In this document: piece after piece, positions 55,205 to 63,702 of the stretch
Position numbering within the stretch: position 1 is the first letter of the stretch
How the letters are laid out: each line of letters starts with the position of its first letter
Program-made: the position numbers and the translations under genes
From: JBBROS01 sp038229135
GTDB taxonomy: Bacteria > Pseudomonadota > Alphaproteobacteria > Acetobacterales > Acetobacteraceae
Length of the DNA stretch: 64,000 nt
Direction of reading: 5' to 3'
NCBI GenBank assembly: GCA_038229135.1
Contig: JBBROS010000003.1
Span: forward strand, 62,001 to 126,000
The notes under the pieces: model-generated
What the model saw: only the letters and a program-made list of their open reading frames with translations
What the model was told of the DNA's origin: nothing
Database searches by the model: none

Positions 55205-55947
55205 AGGCCGCTCCCGCGCTCTTCGCCGTGCTCACCCTCGCCATGTGGGAGGGTGCCGTCCGGGCCGCCGCGCTGCCCGCCTATATCCTGCCAACCCCGA
55301 GCGCCATCGTCGGCGCCTTCGCGGCGGCCCCCACGCTGCTGCTCGCGTCGCTCGCCTCGACCCTTCTCGTCACGTCCGTGGCCCTCGCTGCCAGCGTCGC
55401 CCTCGGCGTCGGCCTGGCGCTGCTCATGCAGGCGAGCCCGCTCGCCCGCGCCGCCGTGCTGCCATGGGCCGTGGCGCTCCAGGTCACCCCCGTGGTCGCC
55501 ATCGCGCCGCTCATCATCGTGTGGGTGGGGGACCCGTTCGCCTCCCTCGTGGTCTGCGCCACCATCGTCGCGTTCTTCCCGGTGTTCTCCAACACCGCCG
55601 CCGGGCTGGCCGCCACGCCGCGCCCGCTGCTGGACCTGTTCCGCCTCAACGGCGCCACGCGGTGGCAGACGCTGCGCCTGCTGCGCCTCCCCGCCGCCCT
55701 GCCCCTCTTCCTCGCCGGCCTCCGCGTCTCGGGCGGCCTCGCCCTCGTCGGCGCCGTGGTGGCCGAGTTCGTGGCCGGCTCCGGCGGCGTCGCCTCCGGT
55801 CTCGCCTACCGCATCCTCGAGGCCGGATACCGCCTGCAGATCCCCCGCATGTTCGCCGCCCTCGCCCTCCTCTCGGCCGCCGGCATCGCCATCAACGCGG
55901 CCCTCGGCTGGGTGGAGCGCCGGCTGCTGGGCGCGCGGCCCGGGTGA
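55201..55947 (+). CDS. ABC transporter permease
   Basis: A 248-residue inner membrane permease of the BPD_transp_1 family. It has about six hydrophobic helices and the EAA loop (LLDLFRLNGATRWQTLRLLRLPAALPLF). VAIAPLIIVWVGDPFASLV is typical of the SsuC/ThiX group. It is the last gene of the importer operon, overlapping the ATPase by 4 nt. Confidence 0.94.
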   Translation: MKAAPALFAVLTLAMWEGAVRAAALPAYILPTPSAIVGAFAAAPTLLLASLASTLLVTSVALAASVALGVGLALLMQASPLARAAVLPWAVALQVTPVVAIAPLIIVWVGDPFASLVVCATIVAFFPVFSNTAAGLAATPRPLLDLFRLNGATRWQTLRLLRLPAALPLFLAGLRVSGGLALVGAVVAEFVAGSGGVASGLAYRILEAGYRLQIPRMFAALALLSAAGIAINAALGWVERRLLGARPG

Positions 55948-56011
55948 CGGCCCGGCAAGCCTTGAACCCACCGCGCCCGGCTGCCACCTTGCGCCCCGGA
56001 GGACCACCCGA

Positions 56012-56254
56012 ATGACAGACAAGCAGATGAGCGCCGCCCAGCGCGCCTACGAGCAGAAGCGCGCCGCCAAGGCCGGCAAGTCGCTCGACGCGTGGCTGTC
56101 CATGAAGGCCAAGGAGCGCCAGGCCGCCGCCGCCGCCGAAGCCGCCGCAGCGGCCCCACCGGAGCCGCCCAGGAAGCCGGGCCTCATCTCCCGCCTGCTC
56201 GACCGCGCCCACAAACCGCTCGGGCCCCAGGGTGGGACCAAGACCGGGAAGTAA
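56012..56254 (+). CDS. Small basic/alanine-rich protein
   Basis: An 80-residue soluble protein (MTDKQMSAAQRAYEQKRAAK), with a charged helical N-terminal half, an alanine run and a Pro-rich, basic C-terminal half (PPRKPGLISRLLDRAHKPLG). GGAGG lies upstream of the ATG. Function unknown; it lies between the importer operon and the DUF429 gene. Confidence 0.65.
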   Translation: MTDKQMSAAQRAYEQKRAAKAGKSLDAWLSMKAKERQAAAAAEAAAAAPPEPPRKPGLISRLLDRAHKPLGPQGGTKTGK

Positions 56255-56265
56255 AGGCCCGGCGC

Positions 56266-57195
56266 TTGCTCGCCGCCCATGCGGATTGGAGCATGGCGCC
56301 CGCCAAGCGCTGGATGGCGCTGGCCCACCCCGTCCCGCTCGGTTGGAGCCTCTCGGTCCACCCGGTCGGCCCCGTCGACACCCTCCTCGCCCGGCTGTTG
56401 CACGAGGCCGAAGGCGGCCCGGTCGCGTTGGGCGTCGACTTCCCCATCGGCCTGCCCCGCGCCTACGCCGCCCTCCACGCCGGCACGGCACCCGACTTCC
56501 CGGCCTTCCTCCGCACCCTCCCACCCGACTTCCTGCGCGTGGCCGACACTCTGGAGGAGGCCGGCCCGCGCCGCCCCTTCTACCCCCGCCTCGGCATCCG
56601 CGGCATGACGCGCCTCGCCCATGCCCAGGCCCTTGGCCTCGCCACCGCCGCAGACCTTTCCCGCCTGTGTGACCGCGCCACCCCGCACCGCCCCGCCGGC
56701 GCCCCCCTGTTCTGGACCCTCGGCGCCAACCAGTCCGGCAAGGCCGCCATCAGCGCCTGGCGGGACCTGCTCATCACAGCGCACCCCGCCCCCGCCCTCT
56801 GGCCCTTCGACGGCCCGCTCCTCGGCCTGCTCCGCCCCGGCCGCGTCGCCATCGCCGAAACATACCCCGCTGAAGCCCTCCGCCAACTCGGCCTCCGGCC
56901 CATCGGCAGCAAGCGCCGCCAGGCCGACCGCGCCGCCCTCGTCCCTGGCCTACGCGCCGCGATGGACGGGCTCGACGCCGCCCCCGACGCCGCGCTCGAG
57001 GCCTGGCTCGCCAACGGCTTCGGCCCGGACGCCGCCGGCGAGGACCGGCTCGACTACATGCTGGGCCTGCTCTGCCTCCTGATGGTCCTCGCCGGACGCC
57101 GCCCCGACGCGGCGCCGCCTGATCCCTGGATCACGCGCTGGGAGGGCTGGGTCCTGGGCCAGAGTACAGCCCAGCCTGGGCCGCCCGCACCCTGA
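56266..57195 (+). CDS. DUF429 family protein (RNase H-like fold)
   Basis: 309 residues from a TTG at 56266. This start is needed to keep the conserved first strand (AAHADWSMAPAKRWMAL); the ATG at 56293 would cut it off. Further conserved parts are VALGVDFPIGLPRAYA with the second acidic residue, IAETYPAEALRQLG, and EDRLDYMLGLLCLL near the end. The family is predicted to adopt an RNase H fold; its substrate is unknown. The last 65 bp overlap the end of the convergent panE gene. Confidence 0.85.
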   Translation: MLAAHADWSMAPAKRWMALAHPVPLGWSLSVHPVGPVDTLLARLLHEAEGGPVALGVDFPIGLPRAYAALHAGTAPDFPAFLRTLPPDFLRVADTLEEAGPRRPFYPRLGIRGMTRLAHAQALGLATAADLSRLCDRATPHRPAGAPLFWTLGANQSGKAAISAWRDLLITAHPAPALWPFDGPLLGLLRPGRVAIAETYPAEALRQLGLRPIGSKRRQADRAALVPGLRAAMDGLDAAPDAALEAWLANGFGPDAAGEDRLDYMLGLLCLLMVLAGRRPDAAPPDPWITRWEGWVLGQSTAQPGPPAP

Positions 57196-58120
57196 CGAGC
57201 GAGACCAGCAGGTCCAGCACCGGCGTCGCCACCCCCGCCGCCCGCGCCATGGCCAGCGGCGCGTCGTACAGCGCCGCCACCTCCATGGGCCGGCCCAGCA
57301 TGAGGTCCTGCACGATGCTCGAGCGATGCGCCGACTTGGCCACCCGCTCCAGCATCAGCTCCACATCGAGGGTCACCGGGCACCCGGATGCAGCCGCAAT
57401 GGCCATCGCTTCGGCTGCGACGTCGCGCAGCGCCTTGCGCCCTGCAGGGTCGGCAAGGAAGTCCCGCGGGGACGCCTGGCCCAGCACGCCCAGAGGGCCG
57501 GTCGCGAGGTTCAGCACCAGCTTGTCCCATACCGCATCCCGGATGCGCGGGCTCGCCACGCCCATCATGCCGCCCGCCGCCACGGCATCCGCCAGCGCCT
57601 GCAGGCGGATGCTCATCGCGCCGTCCGGCTCACCCAGCACCAGCCGGTTGCGCGCATGCTCCACATGGATGACGCCCGGCTCCGTCACGGTGCAGGCCGA
57701 GTAGATCACGCCGCCCAGGCTGCGCCGCCGCCCGGCCGCCGCCTCCAGCCGCCCGCCCGGGTCAAGCGCGGCCGCCTGTGGGTCCGATGCCGGGTGATAC
57801 CACCACGGGATCCCGTTCATCACGAACGCCACCGTCGTGTCCGGCCCCAGCAGCGGCCCGATCGCCCCCGCCACGTCCGGCAGCGCCGGCGCCTTCACGC
57901 AGACCAGCACCGCATCCTGCACGCCCAGCGCCGCCGGGTCCGCGCTGGCCGCCACCGGCGCCGCAATCACCCCGTCCGGCGCCTCGATCCGGAGCCCACG
58001 CGCCTGGATGGCGGCAAGCTGCGCGCCACGCGCGACCACCGACACCGCCGCGCCGCCCTTGTGCAACCGCGCCGCCAGATGCCCCCCGATCGCCCCCGCC
58101 CCGAACACGCACACCCTCAT
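57131..58120 (-). CDS. Ketopantoate reductase family protein (ApbA/PanE)
   Basis: A 329-residue NADPH-dependent 2-dehydropantoate 2-reductase family protein. The cofactor motif is VCVFGAGAIGGHLAARL at residues 3-19. The catalytic lysine is in DAVWDKLVLNLATGPL near residue 196, and MLGRPMEVAALYD matches the family C-terminal motif. Its N-terminal and C-terminal domains are complete. Related 2-oxo acid reductases are possible. It overlaps the GNAT gene start and the DUF429 end. Confidence 0.9.
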   Translation of the reverse strand: MRVCVFGAGAIGGHLAARLHKGGAAVSVVARGAQLAAIQARGLRIEAPDGVIAAPVAASADPAALGVQDAVLVCVKAPALPDVAGAIGPLLGPDTTVAFVMNGIPWWYHPASDPQAAALDPGGRLEAAAGRRRSLGGVIYSACTVTEPGVIHVEHARNRLVLGEPDGAMSIRLQALADAVAAGGMMGVASPRIRDAVWDKLVLNLATGPLGVLGQASPRDFLADPAGRKALRDVAAEAMAIAAASGCPVTLDVELMLERVAKSAHRSSIVQDLMLGRPMEVAALYDAPLAMARAAGVATPVLDLLVSLVRVRAAQAGLYSGPGPSPPSA

Positions 58121-58617
58121 CCGCCGCCCTCCCCGCCCATCAACCGCCCGTCCGCCGGCCGAAGCAGGTAACGGACGCGCTTCGCCCCACCATGGATCCA
58201 CTCGGCCCCGACCTCCCGGAAGCCCAGCCCGGCGTGCAACCGGTCCGACGCCGGGTTGGGCGGCTCGAGGTTGACCTCGCAAGCCACCAGGCTCCCCGGC
58301 ACCCGCGCCAACAGGTCCGCATACATCGCCCGCGCCAACCCCCGCCCGCGCGCCTGCGGAGCAACGACCAGGCGGTCCACATACACGAAGCGCTCGTATC
58401 GCGCCCGGACCCACAGGTAGTTCGGGCTGCCATACGCGGCCCCCTCGTCGAACGCGAGCAGGAACGCCTCGCGTCCCACGTGCCGCGCATGCACGGCCTG
58501 CCCGAGCAGCCGCACGAACCCATCCCGCTCGAGCAAGGAGAGCTCCGCCGCATGGGCGTTGTTCAACGCAAGCAGCGCGTCGACATCCCCCTCCGCGATG
58601 TCGGCCAGCCCGCTCAG
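58117..58617 (-). CDS. GNAT family acetyltransferase, apparent CTG start
   Basis: About 166 residues. The domain starts at once after the upstream gene: LADIAEGDVDALLALNNAHAAELS, then the acetyl-CoA site VDRLVVAPQARGRGLARAMY near residue 85, and LGFREVGAEW near the end. No ATG, GTG or TTG precedes the conserved start. The only candidate is a CTG at 58617, overlapping the TGA of the M20 gene as CTGA, exactly where other genes here use ATGA, GTGA or TTGA. Alternatively the gene starts inside and is short. Confidence 0.8.
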   Translation of the reverse strand: MSGLADIAEGDVDALLALNNAHAAELSLLERDGFVRLLGQAVHARHVGREAFLLAFDEGAAYGSPNYLWVRARYERFVYVDRLVVAPQARGRGLARAMYADLLARVPGSLVACEVNLEPPNPASDRLHAGLGFREVGAEWIHGGAKRVRYLLRPADGRLMGGEGGG

Positions 58618-59810
58618 GCCAGCATGTCCACCGCGGCCCGGCTCAGCGCCTGCACCCCGTTTCCGATGCACCGCTCGTCCGGCTGGTAGTCGCTGTTGTG
58701 CAGCCGGTCGTCCCGCCCTGGCGCGCCCGCGCCCACCCGCAGGTGCGCGGAGGGCGCCAGCTGCGCCATGAGCGCGAAATCCTCGGCGCCCAGGCTTGCC
58801 TCGCCCTCCTCCAGCACGTCCCCCATCTGCGCCCGGACGCTGGCCGTGAGCTTGTCCATCACCGCGTCGTCGTTCACCGTCGGCGGCACGCCCCGGATGT
58901 ATTCGCACTCGATCCGCACCCGCAGCCCGGTCTCGAGGCCCCGGCACAGCCGTTGGATCGCCGCCTCCGCCGTGGCCCGCGCCGCCTCGTGCAAGGTCCG
59001 CACCGTGCCCCGCATCGTCACCGCGTCCGGGATGATGTTGCTCGCCGTCCCGCCATGGATCGCCGCGATCGTCACCACGCAGGGCTGCAGCGGCCGCATC
59101 TCGCGCGACACCACCGTCTGCACCTGCGTCACGAAGTGCGCCGCCGCCACCACCGGGTCGATGGCGCTGTAGGGGTGCGCCGCATGCCCCGACTTGCCGT
59201 GCACCACGATCTCGAGCCGGTCGGCGGCGGCCATGCACGAACCGCGCGTGTAGCTGAACTGCCCGACGGGGAGCTGTGGCGCGTTGTGGAAGCCGAGCGC
59301 CATGTCCACCCCCTCCATGGCCCCGTCCTCGATCATCGCCTTCGCACCCCCCACCGCCTCCTCGGCCGGCTGGAACAGCAGCCGCACGGTGCCCCCCAGC
59401 TGCGGCGCCAGATGCTTCAGCACGGCGGCCACGCCCAGCAGCGTGCTCGTGTGGATGTCGTGCCCGCACGCATGCATCTTGCCCTCGAGCGTGCTCGCGA
59501 ACGCAAGCCCGGTCTTCTCCAGGATCGGCAGCGCATCCATGTCCGCCCGGATCGCCAGCGTCGGCCCGGGCCGCCCACCCTCGATCGTGCCCACCACCCC
59601 GGTGCGCCCCACGCCCTCCTGCACCGAGATCCCCAGCCGCCGCAGCTCGGCCGCCACGATGCCGGCCGTCCTCACCTCCTCGAACGCCAGCTCCGGATGC
59701 GCATGCAGATCCCGCCGCACCTCGATCAACCCGGCCTCGATCGCCTGCGTGTGCTCGGCGATGGCAGCAGTGACGTCGTTCCGAAGCGCGGTCATGAGGT
59801 GGGTCTCCAT
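58614..59810 (-). CDS. M20 family amidohydrolase (hippurate hydrolase type)
   Basis: A 398-residue zinc amidohydrolase of the M20D family. RRDLHAHPELAFEE is near residue 33, the metal residues are in MHACGHDIHTS and LLFQPAEEAVGGAKAM, and GKSGHAAHPYSAIDP contains the dimer-domain histidine. GTASNIIPDAVTMRGTVRT is typical. Substrates of this group include hippurate and N-acyl amino acids. Confidence 0.93.
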   Translation of the reverse strand: METHLMTALRNDVTAAIAEHTQAIEAGLIEVRRDLHAHPELAFEEVRTAGIVAAELRRLGISVQEGVGRTGVVGTIEGGRPGPTLAIRADMDALPILEKTGLAFASTLEGKMHACGHDIHTSTLLGVAAVLKHLAPQLGGTVRLLFQPAEEAVGGAKAMIEDGAMEGVDMALGFHNAPQLPVGQFSYTRGSCMAAADRLEIVVHGKSGHAAHPYSAIDPVVAAAHFVTQVQTVVSREMRPLQPCVVTIAAIHGGTASNIIPDAVTMRGTVRTLHEAARATAEAAIQRLCRGLETGLRVRIECEYIRGVPPTVNDDAVMDKLTASVRAQMGDVLEEGEASLGAEDFALMAQLAPSAHLRVGAGAPGRDDRLHNSDYQPDERCIGNGVQALSRAAVDMLA

Positions 59811-59854
59811 TCAACTGCCAATCATGCGGTCAGCGCTCGAGACCCGCAACTTTT

Positions 59855-59889
59855 CCCCCTCCCCTTGCGGGAGGGGCCGGGGGAGGGGT
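59855..59889. repeat. GC-rich palindrome, family B
   Basis: CCCCCTCCCCTTGCGGGAGG then GGCCGGGGGAGGGG, in the divergent region between the M20 gene and manC. Confidence 0.75.
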
Positions 59890-60000
59890 GGCCGCGAGCG
59901 CCAGCCACCTCACCGCCAACGCACCCTGACTGGACACGCGCGCACCCCCAAACCTATAGCTTCCGCACCCTACGCCCGACGCCTCGCAAAAGGACGCCGC

Positions 60001-61434
60001 ATGCCTGCCCCAGCCCACACCGACGCGGACATCATCCCCGTCATCCTGTCGGGCGGCTCCGGCACCCGCCTCTGGCCCGTCAGCCGCGAGAGCTTCCCCA
60101 AGCAGCTCTGGCCCCTCGTCAGCGAGCGCACCATGCTGCAGGAGACGGCCCTCCGCGCCATCGGCCCAGGCTTCGGCCGCCTCATCGCCGTGTGCAACAA
60201 CGAGCACCGCTTCCTCATCGCCGAGCAGCTGCGGGATGCCGGGATCGAACACCCCATGATCGTGCTCGAGCCGGCCGCCCGGAACTCCGCCCCCGCCATC
60301 GTCGCCGCCGCCCTCCTCGCCCCCAGCCCCGACAGCGTGTTGTGGATGATGGCCGCCGACGCCGCCATCGAACGCACCGACGCGCTGCACGAGGCCCTCG
60401 CCCGCGCCGTGGTCGCCGCCCGCGACGGCCGCATCGTGCTCTTCGGCATGCAGCCCCATCGCGCCGAGACGGCCTATGGCTACATCGAGGTCGGCCCAGA
60501 GCTCCCGCTCGCCCCCGGCGTGCACGAGGTCGCCCGCTTCATCGAGAAACCCAACGCCGCCACCGCCGGGGAGCTCGCCTCGAGCGGCCGCCACCTCTGG
60601 AACTCGGGCATGTTCGTCTTCACCGCCCGCACCCTGCTCGACGAGATGCGCCTCCACGCGCCCGACGTGCTCGAGGCCGTCGAGGAAGCCGTCGCCGGCC
60701 GCACCCAGGACCTCGACTTCATCCGCCTCGCCCCGGCCGCCTTCGCCTCCTGCCGCAACATCAGCCTCGACTACGCGGTCGCCGAACGCACCACCCGCGC
60801 CGCCGTCATCCCCGCGAGCCTCGGCTGGTCCGACGTGGGCAGCTGGGACGCATTGTGGGAGCGCCTGCCGAAGGACGACCACGGCAACGCTGCCGTGGGC
60901 GACGTGCTGCTCGAGGGGGCCGAGCGCTGCTTCGTCCGCAGCGACGGCATCCTCACCGCCGTGGTGGGCCTCGAGGATGCGGTGGTGGTGGTCACGCAGG
61001 ATGCCGTGCTCGCCATGCACCGGGATCGCGCGCAGGACGTGAAGCGCGTGGTGGACCGCCTACGCGCCGCCGGGCGGCATGAGGCGGTGGCGCATAACCG
61101 CACCTACCGCCCCTGGGGCTTCTACGAGAGCCTGATCCGGGGGGACCGCTTCCAGGTCAAGCGCATCGTGGTCAACCCGGGGCAGAAACTCAGCCTGCAG
61201 CGCCACCATCACCGCGCCGAGCACTGGGTGGTGGTCCACGGGACAGCCCTCGTCACCCGGGACGAGGAGGATATCATGGTGCGCGAGAACGAGAGCATCT
61301 ACCTGCCGCTCGGCTGCACCCACCGCATGGTGAACCCGGGCCGCATCCCGCTCACGCTCATCGAGGTCCAGTCGGGCAGCTACCTCGGCGAGGACGACAT
61401 CGTCCGGATCGAGGACACCTACGGCCGCGTCTGA
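60001..61434 (+). CDS. Mannose-1-phosphate guanylyltransferase / mannose-6-phosphate isomerase
   Basis: A 477-residue bifunctional ManC/AlgA-type enzyme producing GDP-mannose for surface polysaccharide. The nucleotidyltransferase motif is ILSGGSGTRLWPVSRESFPK at residues 15-34, with RFIEKPNAATA near residue 180. The C-terminal cupin carries the isomerase: GQKLSLQRHHHRAEHWVVV supplies the metal histidines and Glu. A UDP-sugar or monofunctional variant is less likely given full length. Confidence 0.96.
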   Translation: MPAPAHTDADIIPVILSGGSGTRLWPVSRESFPKQLWPLVSERTMLQETALRAIGPGFGRLIAVCNNEHRFLIAEQLRDAGIEHPMIVLEPAARNSAPAIVAAALLAPSPDSVLWMMAADAAIERTDALHEALARAVVAARDGRIVLFGMQPHRAETAYGYIEVGPELPLAPGVHEVARFIEKPNAATAGELASSGRHLWNSGMFVFTARTLLDEMRLHAPDVLEAVEEAVAGRTQDLDFIRLAPAAFASCRNISLDYAVAERTTRAAVIPASLGWSDVGSWDALWERLPKDDHGNAAVGDVLLEGAERCFVRSDGILTAVVGLEDAVVVVTQDAVLAMHRDRAQDVKRVVDRLRAAGRHEAVAHNRTYRPWGFYESLIRGDRFQVKRIVVNPGQKLSLQRHHHRAEHWVVVHGTALVTRDEEDIMVRENESIYLPLGCTHRMVNPGRIPLTLIEVQSGSYLGEDDIVRIEDTYGRV

Positions 61435-61440
61435 TGTGTT

Positions 61441-61488
61441 CTCCTCCTCCCACTGCGGGAGGAGGCCGGGAGAAGGCCGGGAGAAGGC
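61441..61488. repeat. GC-rich palindrome, family B
   Basis: CTCCTCCTCCCACTGC followed by GGGAGGAGGCCGGGAG and a repeated AAGGCCGGGAG. It lies 6 bp after the manC stop and could serve as terminator. Confidence 0.65.
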
Positions 61489-61508
61489 GTTGCCGTCGGG
61501 CGCAGACT

Positions 61509-61700
61509 TTACCGCTTGCCGACCGACCACAGCATCAGCCACCGGATGGGGAACACCCAGACGATGCCGGCCACCCCCCAATACACCGCCTCGAGCGCCC
61601 AATGCATGCGCCCCATCACCTCCGACACCGCCACGGCAGCTCCGATGTAGAGGAGGATGAACACAATACCCGCAAGGGTTGCGATGCTGGAGCGCGACAT
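61509..61700 (-). CDS. DUF2842 family membrane protein
   Basis: A 63-residue protein with two transmembrane helices (TLAGIVFILLYIGAAVAVS and YWGVAGIVWVFPIRWLMLW), the standard size and pattern of DUF2842, an alphaproteobacterial family of unknown function. It is alone on the minus strand between manC and apt. Confidence 0.88.
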   Translation of the reverse strand: MSRSSIATLAGIVFILLYIGAAVAVSEVMGRMHWALEAVYWGVAGIVWVFPIRWLMLWSVGKR

Positions 61701-61825
61701 GCCCCTGAGCTAGCGCACATCGCCCCGCCGCGTAACCCGGCCGCTTGCCCCGGCGTAGGCCGGCTGCTTGCGCACCGCCCGCGGCCGGGGCCTATGGCAG
61801 CCACACGAACCGACTGGACACGGCG

Positions 61826-62341
61826 ATGGACCTCAAAGACCACATCCGCGGCATCCCGGACTTCCCCAAGCCCGGCATCCTCTTCTACGACATCAGCACC
61901 CTGCTCCGGCATCCCGACGCCTGGCAGGTCGCCATGGGCCGCCTCGCCAACGTGGTCCGCGCCCACTCCCCCACGCTCCTCGCTGGCATCGAGAGCCGCG
62001 GCTTCCTCCTCGCCGCACCCCTGGCGCTCAAGCTCGGCTGCGGCTTCGTCATGCTCCGCAAGCCCGGCAAGCTCCCCGGCGCCACCATCGGGCTCGATTA
62101 CGCCCTCGAATACGGCACCGACCGCCTCGAGATCCAGGCCGACGCCATCCCGCCCGGCGCCCGCGTGGTGCTCGTCGACGACCTGCTCGCCACCGGCGGC
62201 ACCATGCAGGCCGCCGTCCAGCTCCTCCAGCAGGCCGGCGCCCACGTGCCCGCCGCTGCCGCCCTCATCGAGCTCACCTTCCTCGGCGGCCGCGCCCGCA
62301 TCGGCGTGCCCTTCGAAGCCCTGGTCGCCTACGACAGCTGA
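61826..62341 (+). CDS. apt: Adenine phosphoribosyltransferase
   Basis: A 171-residue purine salvage enzyme making AMP from adenine and PRPP. The PRPP motif is VVLVDDLLATGGTM near residue 115, preceded by AGIESRGFLLAAPLA and RKPGKLPG. FPKPGILFYDIS is the usual N-terminal segment. The ATG at 61826 gives a normal length. Confidence 0.96.
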   Translation: MDLKDHIRGIPDFPKPGILFYDISTLLRHPDAWQVAMGRLANVVRAHSPTLLAGIESRGFLLAAPLALKLGCGFVMLRKPGKLPGATIGLDYALEYGTDRLEIQADAIPPGARVVLVDDLLATGGTMQAAVQLLQQAGAHVPAAAALIELTFLGGRARIGVPFEALVAYDS

Positions 62342-62510
62342 GTTCTGCGCCCTCACCCCGTGCGGGACAGGGCCGGGCGCGAGGCTGACCACGCCGGCAA
62401 ACCCCAGCCACGGACGGCCTCCACACCCGTCATGGATTTGACACGCACCATAAGGACCGTCACACCCGCCCGGCGCTGTCGAGAAGCCTATCCGGGGGGA
62501 AGGGTCGCCG

Positions 62511-62570
62511 ATGCCTTACACGCCGATGCCTTACGCGCCGATGCCTCACACGCCGATGCGTCACGCACTC
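62511..62570 (+). repeat. Four 15-bp repeats, each with an in-frame ATG
   Basis: Units ATGCCTTACACGCCG, ATGCCTTACGCGCCG, ATGCCTCACACGCCG and a diverged ATGCGTCACGCACTC stand in tandem at the 5' end of the TctC-like gene. Confidence 0.9.
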
Positions 62571-63515
62571 CGACGCCGCACGCTGATGTCGCTCGCCGCC
62601 GTCGGAGCCGTCCTTCGCGAGGCCAACGCGCAACCGCTGCCCGCTACCCTCCTCGTCGCCGGGCCGCCCGGCGGCCGCCTCGACCGGTGGGCCGAACTGC
62701 TCGCGCTGCCGCTCGCCCGCGCGCTCGCCCGACCGCTCAAGCGCCAGCCCGTCGGCGGCATCGACGGCGTGACCGGTGCCAACGCCTTCCAGGCCCGCGT
62801 CGAGCCCGATGGCAACACCGCCATGCTGCTGCCTGGCACGGCCGCCACAAGCTGGCTGGTGGGTGAGAGCCGCGCGCGGTTCGAGCCGGCCCGCTGGGTC
62901 CCGCTCTGGGCCGGCGCCACCTCCTCCGTCCTCGTCAGCCGGGTGCAGCCCTTGCCGGGGCGCCCGTTGCTCGTCGCCGCGTCGGGCCCGGCCGGCCCCG
63001 AGCTCCCAGCCTTCCTCGCACTCGACCTGATGGGCATCGATGCCCGCCCGGCCCCTGCCGCGCAGGCCGACGCCATGCTCCTCGCCGGCCCCGGCCTTCT
63101 CATAGCCCTCGCCGCGGCACAGCACGCCGGCATGCAGCCCGTGTTCACCTTCGGCCCCGCCAGCGCCACCACGCCTGTGCGGGACGAGGCATGGCCCACC
63201 CTCCCCTCGGTGTTCGAACGCCTGTCCAACGCCCCGCCAGACCTGCTGACCGCCCTTCGCGCCGCCGCCACCGCCGTGCAGCTCGAGGCCGGGCTGATGC
63301 TTCCGGCCCTCACCCCTGCCGCTTCCATTTCCCAATGGCGCCGCGCCTGCGCCGGACTCGCCGCGGACCCCGAGCTCCTTGCCGAAGCCGCACGCCTCGG
63401 CGTCCAGATCGTCCCCGACGCCGCCGCCTGCGCCGCACGGCTCGCACCCAACCCGGCCGCCGTCTTCGCACTCCGCCGCTGGCTCGCCGCCCGTTTCGAC
63501 TGGCAGCCGGCCTAG
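62511..63515 (+). CDS. TctC/Bug-like secreted protein with N-terminal repeat
   Basis: 334 residues from the ATG at 62511, with GGGGGGAAGG 8 nt upstream. After four repeat units (MPYTP type) comes RRRTLMSLAAVGAVLREANAQ, a signal-like segment. The mature part (LLVAGPPGGRLDRWAELLAL, GANAFQARVEPDGNTAMLLPG) resembles the Bug/TctC solute receptors but is diverged and shorter in places. No tctA or tctB gene is present. In-frame ATGs at 62526, 62541 and 62556 could also be used. Confidence 0.7.
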   Translation: MPYTPMPYAPMPHTPMRHALRRRTLMSLAAVGAVLREANAQPLPATLLVAGPPGGRLDRWAELLALPLARALARPLKRQPVGGIDGVTGANAFQARVEPDGNTAMLLPGTAATSWLVGESRARFEPARWVPLWAGATSSVLVSRVQPLPGRPLLVAASGPAGPELPAFLALDLMGIDARPAPAAQADAMLLAGPGLLIALAAAQHAGMQPVFTFGPASATTPVRDEAWPTLPSVFERLSNAPPDLLTALRAAATAVQLEAGLMLPALTPAASISQWRRACAGLAADPELLAEAARLGVQIVPDAAACAARLAPNPAAVFALRRWLAARFDWQPA

Positions 63516-63702
63516 CCCCCCACGCGTCCGCCCGATCGCGCGCGACCGGACCCTTCGAAAGACCGCCGTTGCGAGCGTGGCAGAACAAGGCGTGGTGGTT
63601 CACGGCACTCGAGCGCCGAGCTCCGCCCCCATGGGACGTCGTCGTCCGGTTTGGAACAGTAATGTAACGTTACGCCCGCCTCGAAGGACGGGCCCGAACG
63701 CC

